Part shown: positions 8,232-17,062 of the stretch, piece by piece
Numbering within the stretch: position 1 is the stretch's first letter
Layout of the letters: the number at the start of each line of letters is the position of its first letter
Assembly: GCA_017798145.1 (NCBI GenBank)
Contig: CP059069.1
Span: 62,001-126,000, forward strand
Direction: 5' to 3'
Length of the DNA: 64,000 nt
DNA from: Akkermansiaceae bacterium
GTDB lineage: Bacteria; Verrucomicrobiota; Verrucomicrobiia; Verrucomicrobiales; Akkermansiaceae
Program-made: the position numbers and the translations under genes
Notes under the pieces: model-generated
Seen by the model: only the letters and a program-made list of their open reading frames with translations
What the model was told of the DNA's origin: nothing
The model's database searches: none

Positions 8232-9944
8232 ATGAATCTCAACACCAAGGGGAAAGCGAAGCGCACGTATGATGCGATCGTCGTCGGCTCGGGGATCTCG
8301 GGCGGCTGGGCTGCCAAGGAGCTCTGCGAGAAGGGTCTCAATACGCTGGTGCTGGAGCGCGGCCACAAGCTCGAGCACATCACCGACTACACCACGACAA
8401 ACTCCGCACCTTGGGAACTCCAATGGCTGAACAAACCCTCGCGGGAAATGCTTTCCCAGCAGCAGAAACAAAGCCGCACCGGCTACACGATCGCACCTGC
8501 GCAGAGCCACCTTTTCGTCGATGACATCGATCACCCCTACGAGGAGAAGAAGCGCTTCGACTGGATGCGCGGCTACCACACCGGTGGGCGCTCCATCATG
8601 TGGGGCAGGCAGAGCTATCGGCTCAGCCCCATGGATTTCGAGGCGAACGCCAAGGAAGGGATTTCGATCCCGTGGCCCATCACGTATGATGAGCTGGCTC
8701 CCTGGTATTCCTATGTGGAGAAATTCGCGGGCATCAGCGGATCGCTGGAAGGGCTGGAGCAACTGCCTGACGGCGAGTTCCAGCCGCCGATGGCGCTCAC
8801 CCCGCCGGAGCTCGATCTCAAGGCCGCCATCGGGGCGAAATGGAAGGGGCGCACCCTGATCCCCGGCCGCTGCGCCCACCTGACGGCTCCCACCCGGGAG
8901 CAAACCGCGCTGGGCCGCTCCTCCTGCATGTACCGGAGCCTCTGCATCCGCGGCTGCCCCTTCGGCGCTTATTTCAGCAGCCAGGGGGCGACCCTGAAAG
9001 CGGCGGCAAACACGGGCAAGCTGACCCTGCGCACGCACTCCATCGTCCACTCCGTGATCTACGACGAAAAGGCAGGAAAAGCCATCGGCGTCCGGCTCAT
9101 CGACGAGGTTACCATGGAGACCACCGAGTATTTTGCGAAAATCATTTTCCTCAACGCCTCCGCCGTCGCCTCGACCGCGATCCTGATGAATTCCAAGTCC
9201 GGGCGGTTTCCGAACGGGATGGACGAGAGTGGATCGCTCGGCGGCTACCTGATGGACCATCATCTCGGGGTCGGCGGCAGGGGGCGGGTGGAGACCCACG
9301 CGGACAAGATCCACGTCGGCCGCCGCCCGAACGGCTTCTACATCCCGCGCTACCGGAATTTCAGCGAGAAGCCGGAGAAGGCGAACTACCTGCGGGGCTA
9401 CGGATTCCAGGGCGGCGGGATGCGCCAGGGATGGTTCCGCAACATCGAGGGTTTTGGCGCGGATTTCAAAAAGGAGCTAACATCCTTCGGCCCGTGGAGT
9501 GTGGGCATGTATGGTTTCGGCGAGTGCCTGCCCTATGAGAACAACCGCATCTCACTCAGTCCGGACAAGACCGACAAGTGGGGCCTGCCCATCGTGGTTG
9601 CGGACGCGGAGTTCCAGGAGAACGAGCGAGCCATGCGCGCGGACATGCAAAACGATGCGGCCGAGATGCTTGAGGCGCTGGGGGCGAAGGACATCAACAC
9701 CTACGACCGGGATTTTGCCATCGGCCTGGGCATCCATGAGATGGGCACCGCCCGCATGGGGGGCTCGCCGAAGGAATCCGTGCTCAACAGCCACAACCAG
9801 GTCTGGGGTGCACCCAACGTTTTTTGCACCGACGGCGCGGCGATGGTTTCCTCCGGCTGCCAGAATCCCTCGCTCACTTACATGGCTCTAACAGCTAGGG
9901 CGGCGGACCATGCCGTCTCGGAAATGAAGAAGGGGAATCTCTAG
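8232..9944 (+). CDS. GMC-family FAD-dependent oxidoreductase
   Basis: This 570-residue flavoprotein has the dinucleotide-binding motif DAIVVGSGISGGWAAKEL at about residues 14-31, the GGRSIMWGRQ flavin loop, a CIRGCPFGAYFS cysteine segment, and the C-terminal IHEMGTARMGGS and NVFCTDGAAMVSSGCQNPSLTYMAL, where GMC enzymes place their catalytic His and Asn. It likely oxidises a sugar or polyol in the periplasm, exported with its subunit-3 partner just upstream. The substrate cannot be told. No cytochrome subunit follows. Confidence 0.92.
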   Translation: MNLNTKGKAKRTYDAIVVGSGISGGWAAKELCEKGLNTLVLERGHKLEHITDYTTTNSAPWELQWLNKPSREMLSQQQKQSRTGYTIAPAQSHLFVDDIDHPYEEKKRFDWMRGYHTGGRSIMWGRQSYRLSPMDFEANAKEGISIPWPITYDELAPWYSYVEKFAGISGSLEGLEQLPDGEFQPPMALTPPELDLKAAIGAKWKGRTLIPGRCAHLTAPTREQTALGRSSCMYRSLCIRGCPFGAYFSSQGATLKAAANTGKLTLRTHSIVHSVIYDEKAGKAIGVRLIDEVTMETTEYFAKIIFLNASAVASTAILMNSKSGRFPNGMDESGSLGGYLMDHHLGVGGRGRVETHADKIHVGRRPNGFYIPRYRNFSEKPEKANYLRGYGFQGGGMRQGWFRNIEGFGADFKKELTSFGPWSVGMYGFGECLPYENNRISLSPDKTDKWGLPIVVADAEFQENERAMRADMQNDAAEMLEALGAKDINTYDRDFAIGLGIHEMGTARMGGSPKESVLNSHNQVWGAPNVFCTDGAAMVSSGCQNPSLTYMALTARAADHAVSEMKKGNL

Positions 9945-10099
9945 CAAGGGCGGAGGATTTCTTCGGGCGGATTGAAGGTTCCGAATGTCCATCCGCGGCG
10001 CAGCGGCGTACGGGATGCGGTGTGTGCAGGAATTGCGCTTTGCTGCCTGTATCCCAGCATGAGCTTTGTTTTCCTGTGCTCTTATGGTTGCTTGCTGGC

Positions 10100-11317
10100 A
10101 TGAGGTTGCTCCTGATCTTGCTGTGGATGCGGCTTTGGCTTCCGGCGGCGGCGGATGTGGAGGCGGGGGACTGGTGGAAGCATTGGCCGGAGGGCGGAGG
10201 CCTTGTCTTCGAGGATCAGGAATCGGCCTGGCTCCAGTCGCTCCATGTGGGTGGCTATGCGCATGTGCAGGCCGCGCACGTGGATGGCGATGCTGGGGGC
10301 GGCGGCTTGTCCTACACGCGCCGGTCGGATTGGCGCCGTGTGAGGGGCGTGGTGAAGGGGCGTGTTTTGAGAGCTTTGGATTTCAACATCCATCTCAATC
10401 TGGTTCAGGACGAGGGGGCTGCGGGCGGCGGGGTGGAGTTCGATTACCATTCGGTGTTCTTGGCGGAACTGGCGGTGGATCTTGCGCGGATGATCGATCT
10501 CGGTGACATCTCCTCGCTGCAGCTCGGCTACGGCAAGCGCAAGCTGGTGGAGCTCAGCGAGGAGATCGACACCTCGGTGAATTCGATCCTGAGTGTGGAG
10601 CGATCCGCGCTGGCGGGCTTGCTTGTCCCTTTCCGCCAGTCAACCGCGCCGACGGGTGCTTGGGTAAGGATGACGCGGGGTGATGAGCTGGTTTCGCTGG
10701 GGGTTTTCACAACGGATTCCTCGCCCGAATTCGGCGGCTGGGGCGGGGGCAGGGTTTTCCTGGCAAGCTGGAGGCATGATTTTTCCGAGAGCTGGGGGCT
10801 GGATGAGGCTTTGGTTTCGATCACTGGCGGGTGGCAGGATGCTGCTGCTGCGGATGAGCTTTACTCGCAGTGGGAATGGGTGGCGGCACCGTGGATGCGC
10901 CTTGGGCAGGGGCGGTGGGGCTTGCGGGTTAGCGGGGCGGTGGGGCAAAACGACGGAAGGTTGCCGGGTGCCGGGGGGGCTTTTGGCGGAGCGGTTGTCA
11001 TGCCGAGCTTCTGGCTGGTGGAAGGGCGTTTGCAGGGCGTGCTGCGCTATGCCGTGATGGCCTCGGAAGGTGAGGCCGGGCTGCGGCTGCCGTCCAGGTA
11101 TCTGCGGGAGGCCGGGCTGGCGGAAAACGGCGGGCTGCCGCTCCTTGCTGCGGGGGCGGGGGATTTCCATGAGTCCGCCTATGCAGGGCTGGTCTGTACC
11201 ATCGTGCCGGAGCATTTCACGCTGCTCGCCGGGCTGGAATGGGAAAGGCTGGAATCAAGGGATGTCAGGGTTTTCCAGGGTGTCACGGCATGGTTTTCGA
11301 CACGGCTGATTTTCTGA
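10100..11317 (+). CDS. Outer-membrane porin, OprO/OprP-like
   Basis: This 405-residue protein starts MRLLLILLWMRLWLPAAADV (signal peptide) and consists of alternating amphipathic strands rich in W, Y and G, ending in the aromatic TAWFSTRLIF typical of outer-membrane beta-barrels. The segments LSYTRRSDWRRVRGVVKG, LNLVQDEGA and LGYGKRKLVELSEEIDTS follow the phosphate-selective porin O/P family pattern. I set the start at the ATG at 10100, since the preceding frame adds a non-signal extension. Specificity for phosphate is not implied by the sequence alone. Confidence 0.75.
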   Translation: MRLLLILLWMRLWLPAAADVEAGDWWKHWPEGGGLVFEDQESAWLQSLHVGGYAHVQAAHVDGDAGGGGLSYTRRSDWRRVRGVVKGRVLRALDFNIHLNLVQDEGAAGGGVEFDYHSVFLAELAVDLARMIDLGDISSLQLGYGKRKLVELSEEIDTSVNSILSVERSALAGLLVPFRQSTAPTGAWVRMTRGDELVSLGVFTTDSSPEFGGWGGGRVFLASWRHDFSESWGLDEALVSITGGWQDAAAADELYSQWEWVAAPWMRLGQGRWGLRVSGAVGQNDGRLPGAGGAFGGAVVMPSFWLVEGRLQGVLRYAVMASEGEAGLRLPSRYLREAGLAENGGLPLLAAGAGDFHESAYAGLVCTIVPEHFTLLAGLEWERLESRDVRVFQGVTAWFSTRLIF

Positions 11318-11363
11318 GGCGCTCTTCTCGGGGCTTGCCCGCAGTGGCCGGGCGGGCTAGGGA

Positions 11364-11714
11364 ATGGGCATGGTTTCACCGAATCCAGATCCCCCCGGGC
11401 GGCTCAAGTACGCGATGCTAGGGAACGATGAATCGAGCACCGCCGAGAAGCTGGACAAATACACCGGGCAGGTGGATTGGACATACCTGCGCCCGCATCA
11501 TCTGAGCGGCGTGTTGTATTTCGTGGATCCCTCGCTGGCATTGGCGGAGGTTGGCGCTGCGTTTTCCGAGGATGGCAAAGCGCGGGTCGAAGCGTGGATC
11601 AAGGCCGGGGATATCGTGAAAATCGGTGATCTCCATGCCAAGCAGTGGGAAAACGGCGGAACGCAATTCGAGGCGCTGGTGGTCTCGCCCTTCGTGCTCT
11701 GCCGTCCGGTTTGA
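11364..11714 (+). CDS. DUF2288 family protein
   Basis: This 116-residue cytosolic protein contains the DUF2288 pattern: EKLDKYTGQVDWTYLRPHHL, then VLYFVDPSLALAEVGAAFS, ARVEAWIKAGDIVK and the closing EALVVSPFVLCRP. Function is unknown for the family. The start could be the second Met; no strong ribosome binding site is seen. It converges with phoH 9 bp downstream. Confidence 0.8.
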   Translation: MGMVSPNPDPPGRLKYAMLGNDESSTAEKLDKYTGQVDWTYLRPHHLSGVLYFVDPSLALAEVGAAFSEDGKARVEAWIKAGDIVKIGDLHAKQWENGGTQFEALVVSPFVLCRPV

Positions 11715-11723
11715 GCTTGCCCG

Positions 11724-12680
11724 CTAGGCGCGGAATTTTTCGTAGGCGTTGACGATGTGCTCCACGATGGGGTGGCGGACGATGTCTGCCGGCGAGAAGC
11801 GGCAGAAGGCGATGCGGTCTATGCCTTCCAAGGCGTGCTCCGCCTCATGGAGCCCGGAGCGGACGCCGGGCTTCAGATCGACCTGAGAGGCATCCCCGGT
11901 GACGACGATCTTGGATTCCTCGCCGAGCCTGGTGAGGGTCATGAACATCTGCTCGCGGGTGGTGTTCTGCGCCTCGTCGAGGATGACGAAGGAGCGCGAA
12001 AGCGTCCTGCCGCGCATGAAGGCGAGCGGGGCGATCTCGATGATGCCCTCGTCGAGGTAGCGCTGGGCCTCCTCGGGGTCGAGCATGTCGTGGATCGCGT
12101 CGTAGAGCGGGCGGAGGTAGGGCGCGACCTTTTCCTTGAGGTCTCCGGGAAGGAAACCGAGAGCCTCGCCGGCCTCGACGGCGGGTCGGGTGAGGATGAT
12201 GCGGTGGATGGCTCGCTTCTTGAGCATGTGCAGGCCGGCGGCCATGGCGAGGTAGGTTTTGCCCGTGCCTGCGGGACCGAGCCCGAAGGTCACATCGTTA
12301 TCTTGGATGGCTTTTACGTAGGCAAGCTGGTTCGGCGTGCGCGGGGACACGGCCTTGCGGTTCTTCGAGCCGACGAGACGGATGGTGGAGAGCGAGTTCA
12401 GCGGGGTGTCGCCGGCATTTTTCGCGACATCGACGGCGAGCCGGAAATCCCTGTCGGAAATGTGGAGGCCGTTGCGCTGGGTGGATTCCAGATCCTCGAA
12501 AACCTTTCTCGCAAGCATGGTGCCATGCTCCGCGCCGGTGAAGCTGATCCATCCGTCGCGGGTTACGGCTTTGACCTCCAGCGCGCCCTCCAGATAGGAG
12601 AGGTTGCGGCGGTCGTTCGCGAACAAGCCGTTGAGGAACTGCGGGGTGTCGTATTCGATCTTGAGGGTGACGGGTTTCAT
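11724..12680 (-). CDS. phoH: PhoH-family ATPase
   Basis: This 318-residue protein contains the PhoH P-loop domain: the Walker A motif GPAGTGKTYLAMA at about residues 137-149, EAGEALGFLPGDLKEKV, ISFMRGRTL-like AFMRGRTLSRSFVILDEAQNT with the Walker B aspartate, and ITRLGEESKIVVTGDASQVDL. The N-terminal 100 residues are the usual PhoH/YbeZ KH-like region. PhoH (YbeZ) proteins are implicated in ribosome and RNA quality control, often beside ybeY, which is not here. Confidence 0.93.
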   Translation of the reverse strand: MKPVTLKIEYDTPQFLNGLFANDRRNLSYLEGALEVKAVTRDGWISFTGAEHGTMLARKVFEDLESTQRNGLHISDRDFRLAVDVAKNAGDTPLNSLSTIRLVGSKNRKAVSPRTPNQLAYVKAIQDNDVTFGLGPAGTGKTYLAMAAGLHMLKKRAIHRIILTRPAVEAGEALGFLPGDLKEKVAPYLRPLYDAIHDMLDPEEAQRYLDEGIIEIAPLAFMRGRTLSRSFVILDEAQNTTREQMFMTLTRLGEESKIVVTGDASQVDLKPGVRSGLHEAEHALEGIDRIAFCRFSPADIVRHPIVEHIVNAYEKFRA

Positions 12681-12888
12681 AAGCCGGCGGACGTTTGCTT
12701 GTATGGCAGGTTGTTCTTGGCAGGTGGCGGCCCTATCGTTCCCCGCTTCCTAAAAATTGCCTTGGCGGGCGCCCGGGGGTGGGGCGGGCGCAGTCAGCCT
12801 CTGCGAGGAACCGGTCCAGTGGCTATCAAAAAAGACCCGCAGGATTTCTCCGGCGGGCCCTATCGGTGGAATCAAAGCCGGGGAGGGA

Positions 12889-13302
12889 TCACTCGTCCTC
12901 CATGAACTTGTCGTGGCCTTGTTTTTTGATGTCGCGCATGGACTCGACGATCTCCTTGACCTTGGCGAGGTCGCCATCGAGGAAGGCGAGTTCCATCCCG
13001 GCGAGGGTGGATATGAGATTGCCCATCATCTTGCGGTATTCGGCGGATGCCTTGGCCTTGTCGGCACCTTCGGGCATGGCCTTGACCATTTCGGGGAGTT
13101 CGGTGATGGCCTTGACCATGGCGTCCTGTGCCTCGCGGGCCAGGGCTGCTCCCTTCGACGGATCCTCCTCGCGGCGCATGGCCTTGTAGGCGTCGTTCAT
13201 CACCTCCATCTCCTTGGCAAGCGGGGAGTCCTCGTCGGCCTTGGCGGGCTGGACGAACATCAGTGTGGCGGCGAGGCCGCAGAGCATCATTTTCATTTTC
13301 AT
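12889..13302 (-). CDS. Cytochrome b562-like four-helix periplasmic protein
   Basis: This 137-residue protein has a signal peptide ending PAKA and a mature part of about 115 residues predicted as four helices. The first helix aligns by eye with E. coli cytochrome b562: SPLAKEMEVMNDAYKAM against ADLEDNMETLNDNLKVI puts a Met at the heme-ligand position, and the last helix has KKQGHDKFM where b562 has NAYHQKYR, placing a His at the other axial ligand. There is no CxxCH, so heme, if bound, is non-covalent. This homology is read by eye and needs a profile search. Confidence 0.6.
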   Translation of the reverse strand: MKMKMMLCGLAATLMFVQPAKADEDSPLAKEMEVMNDAYKAMRREEDPSKGAALAREAQDAMVKAITELPEMVKAMPEGADKAKASAEYRKMMGNLISTLAGMELAFLDGDLAKVKEIVESMRDIKKQGHDKFMEDE

Positions 13303-13406
13303 GCGGGGTGATTACGGGGGCAAACTGGCGGTTCTTCCAAGGCAAAAACACCGGAAGCCAATTTTGCGGAATAAAACTGCAAACGGGTCGCTTCCGGGTT
13401 AGTTCC

Positions 13407-15674
13407 ATGGACGTGCAAACGGAGCAATGCAGGCCGATCCGCAGGCGCCGCTGGAAGAAACCTGCGGTGTTTCTCCTTTCGCTTGTGCTTGCCGCAGCGC
13501 TTGCATGGTTCGCGCTTCCCTGGGCCTTCTCCTTGCCCCCCGGGCTCTCCAGCGATCCCGCCGCCACGCCGGTTCTCACGGACAGGAACGGCAGGGCGAT
13601 CCGCCACCTTGCCGCGGAGGATTTCACGCGATCCGCGCCGGTTCCGCTCTCGGAAATCCCCCTGATTTTCATCGACTGCACGCTGGCCGCCGAAGACAAG
13701 CGCTTTTACAGCCACCAGGGGATCGACCTGCTGGCGACGGGTCGCTCGGCCTTCGATTTCCTGAGGAACAGGCGTGTGGTTTCCGGCGCATCGACCGTGA
13801 CCCAGCAGCTTGCGAAAATCTCGTCCCCACCTGCACCGCGCAACCTGGCCTCGAAATTCCGCGAGGCGATGATAGCCCGCCGCCTGGAAATGAGCTGGGG
13901 GAAGGATCGAATACTCGGGACGTATTTCGCGCGGCTTGATTACGGGAATCTACGCATCAGCCCCACGGAGGCGGCGCGTTTCTATCTGCAGAAGCCGCTC
14001 TCCGATCTCTCGCTGGGCGAGTGCGCCCTGCTCGCCGGGCTGCCGCAGGCACCCTCTCGCCTGAACCCGATCCGCAATCCGAACAACGCAAAGGCGCGCC
14101 GCGACATGGTGCTCGACCGCCTTGCAAGGACCGGGAAATACGGGGCGGAGGAGATTGCGCTCGCCCGTGCCGAGCCGCTAAGGCTGCGCCCGCTGCGGGA
14201 ATCCACCGCCGCACCCTGGCTGAACCGCAGCCCCGGCTCCAGCACCCGCACAACGCTGGATCTTCCGCTCCAGCGGGAAATCGAGCGCATCGTGCGCGAG
14301 GAAACCGCAAAGCTGGAATCCGCCAACCTACGCCATGCCGCCGTGGTGATCATCGAAAACGCGAGCGGCGATATCCTTGCGATGGTCTCTTCGGCCGATT
14401 GGGATGATGCCCGCGGCGGACAGCTCCACGGCGCGCTGACCCCGCGCTCGCCCGGCTCCACGCTCAAGCCGTTCACCTACCTGCTCGGCTTCCGCCACCT
14501 CGGGCACTTGCCATGCACCGTCATCGCGGATATCCCCACGACACTCCTCACCGAGCAGGGCCTCCAGCTCCCGGAAAACTACGACCGCCGTCACCGCGGT
14601 CCGGTGACGGTGAGGCATGCCCTGGCCTGCTCGCTCAATGTCCCGGCCCTGCGCGAACTCAACGAGCTCGGCGGGCCGGAGAAGCTGTACCGCTTTCTCG
14701 GTGAGCTTGGCATTTCCAGCCTGAGCCAGCCTGCGGAGACCTACGGCCTCGGCCTGACGCTCGGAAACGCGCCGGTGAAACTCCTTGATCTGACAAACGC
14801 CTATTCCACCCTGGCCCGGCAGGGAAGCTATCTTCCCACCCGCCTTTTCATGGATGAGGAGATCCCCGCCGGGAAGGATCTGATCGATCCGGTGAATGCC
14901 TGGCTGATTTCCGACATCCTCTCCGACAAGGCCGCGCGTGCGCCGGCCTTTTCCACCGGCGGCCCGCTCGACCTGCCTTTTCGCAGCGCGGCGAAAACAG
15001 GGACCTCCTCGGATTTCAGGGACAACTGGTGTGTGGGCTACACCCCGGAATATACAGTCGGTGTCTGGGCTGGTAACTTCGAGAACAAGCCGATGAAAGG
15101 CATCTCAGGTGTCTCCGGTGCCGGTGCCATCTTCCACCGCAGCATGGTTCGGGCGCACCGCGAACACCCACCTACATGGTATCCGCGCCCTGCGGGAGGG
15201 AGCCTGGTGGAAGTCGATGTCCGGAACGGGAAAAGGCTCGATAACCGCCAGCATCAAAGGTTTTCCCTTACGGAATGGCTGCCTCCCTCAATCGGGATAC
15301 CCGCCGCCGCCGCGTCCGATTACGATGCCGAAGGCCGTGCCAAGCTCCCACCCATCTACGCCGACTGGTATGCCAGCCCGCAGAATCTGCGCCGCCATGA
15401 GCTAGTGATGGATGAAGCGGCGGAAAACACGATCCCGCTTCAGATCCACAGCCCGCGCAACGATACCACGATCCTGCTCGATCCCGAGATCCCCGGGAAT
15501 AATTCATATCTGCGCTTGGAGACAAATCTCCCCGCGCTGGTGCGGTGGTCTTGCGAGACGCTCGTGATTGAGGGTGATGTCGCGCTGCTGGTGCCCGGAA
15601 CCCATACCCTCATAGCCACGGACACCCGCGATGGCACGGAGCACATGGTGACGGTGACGGTGCGGAAGCTCTAG
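13407..15674 (+). CDS. pbpC: Penicillin-binding protein 1C
   Basis: This 755-residue bifunctional peptidoglycan synthase polymerises glycan strands and cross-links peptides at the inner membrane. After a basic N-terminus there is one membrane helix (VFLLSLVLAAALAWFALPW), a GT51 glycosyltransferase domain with CTLAAEDKRFYSHQGID (catalytic Glu) and GASTVTQQLAK, then a transpeptidase domain with SPGSTLKPF (active Ser and Lys), the CSLN motif and KTGTS, and a C-terminal BiPBP_C-like domain ending in beta strands. The start is the ATG at 13407; the frame is open further upstream but non-homologous. Confidence 0.95.
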   Translation: MDVQTEQCRPIRRRRWKKPAVFLLSLVLAAALAWFALPWAFSLPPGLSSDPAATPVLTDRNGRAIRHLAAEDFTRSAPVPLSEIPLIFIDCTLAAEDKRFYSHQGIDLLATGRSAFDFLRNRRVVSGASTVTQQLAKISSPPAPRNLASKFREAMIARRLEMSWGKDRILGTYFARLDYGNLRISPTEAARFYLQKPLSDLSLGECALLAGLPQAPSRLNPIRNPNNAKARRDMVLDRLARTGKYGAEEIALARAEPLRLRPLRESTAAPWLNRSPGSSTRTTLDLPLQREIERIVREETAKLESANLRHAAVVIIENASGDILAMVSSADWDDARGGQLHGALTPRSPGSTLKPFTYLLGFRHLGHLPCTVIADIPTTLLTEQGLQLPENYDRRHRGPVTVRHALACSLNVPALRELNELGGPEKLYRFLGELGISSLSQPAETYGLGLTLGNAPVKLLDLTNAYSTLARQGSYLPTRLFMDEEIPAGKDLIDPVNAWLISDILSDKAARAPAFSTGGPLDLPFRSAAKTGTSSDFRDNWCVGYTPEYTVGVWAGNFENKPMKGISGVSGAGAIFHRSMVRAHREHPPTWYPRPAGGSLVEVDVRNGKRLDNRQHQRFSLTEWLPPSIGIPAAAASDYDAEGRAKLPPIYADWYASPQNLRRHELVMDEAAENTIPLQIHSPRNDTTILLDPEIPGNNSYLRLETNLPALVRWSCETLVIEGDVALLVPGTHTLIATDTRDGTEHMVTVTVRKL

Positions 15675-15707
15675 TTGCGAAAGCCCGGAAGCTCGCCACC
15701 TTCCTGC

Positions 15708-16163
15708 ATGATCCACACGCTCACCCAAGAACAGTTCCTCCCCATCACGCTCGACGAGGCATGGGCATTTTTCTCAAGCCCGGCCAACCTCGACGAGATC
15801 ACGCCCTCCGATCTCGGCTTCAGGATCGTCTATCAGCCCGGCGACAAGATGTATGAGGGGCAGGTCATCGAATACCGGGTGATGATCGTTCCCGGTGTCT
15901 GGGTGCCGTGGGTCACGGAAATCAAATGTGTGCGTGAGCGCGTATCCTTTGTCGACGAACAGCGCTTCGGTCCCTACAAGTTCTGGCACCACCTGCACAC
16001 CTTCGAGGAAAAGGACGGAGGGGTGCTGATGAGGGATCTCGTCCACTACGCGCTGCCGCTCTGGCCTCTCGGGGAGATTGGGCACGACATTTTCGTAAGG
16101 CCGAAGCTCGAGCGCATCTTTGGGTTCCGCAAGGAAATCCTCTCAAAGCGGTTTTCCAAGTAG
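15708..16163 (+). CDS. SRPBCC (START-like) family protein
   Basis: This 151-residue protein starts MIHTLTQEQFLPITLDEAWA and continues FFSSPANLDEITPSDLGFRI, the opening of polyketide cyclase/dehydrase-type SRPBCC domains that bind hydrophobic ligands. The later LMRDLVHYALPLWPLGEIG and a C-terminal helix with FRKEIL complete the fold. It resembles cell-division-inhibitor-annotated SRPBCC proteins. It follows pbpC by 33 bp on the same strand. Ligand unknown. Confidence 0.82.
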   Translation: MIHTLTQEQFLPITLDEAWAFFSSPANLDEITPSDLGFRIVYQPGDKMYEGQVIEYRVMIVPGVWVPWVTEIKCVRERVSFVDEQRFGPYKFWHHLHTFEEKDGGVLMRDLVHYALPLWPLGEIGHDIFVRPKLERIFGFRKEILSKRFSK

Positions 16164-16177
16164 AGGCAAACCGATGC

Positions 16178-16209
16178 AAAAAGCCGCGGATCGGTCAAAG
16201 ATCTACGGC
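16178..16209 (-). terminator. Terminator downstream of tRNA-Lys
   Basis: On the reverse strand GCCGTAGATC and GATCCGCGGC form an imperfect 10-bp stem followed by a run of five T. It lies just past the 3' end of tRNA-Lys. Confidence 0.55.
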
Positions 16210-16222
16210 AGCAGGAAAGTGG

Positions 16223-16295
16223 TACGAGGACTGGGACTCGAACCCAGGACCAATTGGTTAAAAGCCAACTGCTCTACCAACTGAGCTATCCTCGC
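16223..16295 (-). tRNA. tRNA-Lys (anticodon TTT)
   Basis: A 73-nt cloverleaf is readable on the reverse strand: acceptor GCGAGGA paired with TCCTCGT, D-arm with AGCTCAGTTGGTAGAGC, anticodon loop CTTTTAA giving TTT, and T-arm GGTTCGAGTCC. The discriminator is A; no CCA is encoded. Confidence 0.97.
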
Positions 16296-16362
16296 AATTG
16301 GTGATTGCCGCTTTTCGGCGGCGGGGCGGCAAACTAGGGGAGGAGGATGGAAGTTGGCAAGC

Positions 16363-17061
16363 TCATTTTGGGAAAAACCTCGCCTCGTGCCATTCGGCGA
16401 AAGCGGCGAGGTCGGTGCGTGGGCGGTCGATGTGGAAGAAGGGCATCGCGGCGGCCTCCGCTGCGCCGCCGTCGGCCGTCAGGGAATCGCCGACCAAGCA
16501 GCAGTCTGCGGGGTTGGCCGCAGTGGTCTCCATGAGTCTACTCAGGATGGTGGGAGAGGGCTTGCGTGCGCCGACATCGGCTGAAGTGATCACATGGTCG
16601 AACTGGGCGGCGATGCCAAGCTCGCCGAGTATCCCGTGGAGGCGGGAATCGAAGTTGGAGACGATGGCGAGGCCTATGCCCTTCGCCTTGAGCGAGGATA
16701 GGACGGAATGTGTCTCGGGGAAAAGTTTCCATGCGGACCCGGATGCGAAGTGGGCGAAGAGCTCGCCGAAGGCATCGTCCATGGTGGCGGGGTCGGGGCG
16801 GATGCCGCTTGAGATCGCGGCATTGCCTACGAGGTCGCGCCACCATTGTTTTTCAGCCGCATCCCAATTCCCGGAGTCCCCGTACATGGGATCCGGGGTG
16901 ATCTCGTAAGCCCTGTGGAAGGCGGTTTTCCAGGTGCTCTCGGGGAGGCCGAAGCCGAGCGTGGAGAAGCAATCGGCATAGACGTTCTCTACCGGTTCGG
17001 CGGTTTCGAAGAGTGTCCCGGCCGCATCGAATGCGATCCATTTCCTGTCATTTGTTTTCAT
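16363..17061 (-). CDS. HAD-superfamily hydrolase
   Basis: This 232-residue protein starts MKTNDRKWIAFDAAGTLFET, the HAD motif I with the nucleophile replaced at the usual second aspartate (DAAGT rather than DxDGT). Motif II is IVSNFDSR and the late region has KPSPTIL and VGDSLTADGGAA (motifs III and IV). The pattern fits HDHD3-like/REG-2-like HAD phosphatases. The start lies 1 bp after the truA stop, so this is the last gene of the ruvX-truA-HAD operon. Substrate unknown. Confidence 0.88.
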   Translation of the reverse strand: MKTNDRKWIAFDAAGTLFETAEPVENVYADCFSTLGFGLPESTWKTAFHRAYEITPDPMYGDSGNWDAAEKQWWRDLVGNAAISSGIRPDPATMDDAFGELFAHFASGSAWKLFPETHSVLSSLKAKGIGLAIVSNFDSRLHGILGELGIAAQFDHVITSADVGARKPSPTILSRLMETTAANPADCCLVGDSLTADGGAAEAAAMPFFHIDRPRTDLAAFAEWHEARFFPK

Positions 17062-17062
17062 A

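Noticed and set aside
5338-9314. Very long reverse open frames opposite tkt and the GMC oxidoreductase genes (474 and 816 codons)
   Set aside because: They are GC-driven shadows of well-supported genes, with low-complexity composition and no recognisable domain.
13128-13406. Upstream extension of the penicillin-binding protein 1C frame
   Set aside because: The added residues overlap the b562-like gene on the other strand and have no homology; the ATG at 13407 precedes the expected basic and membrane segment.
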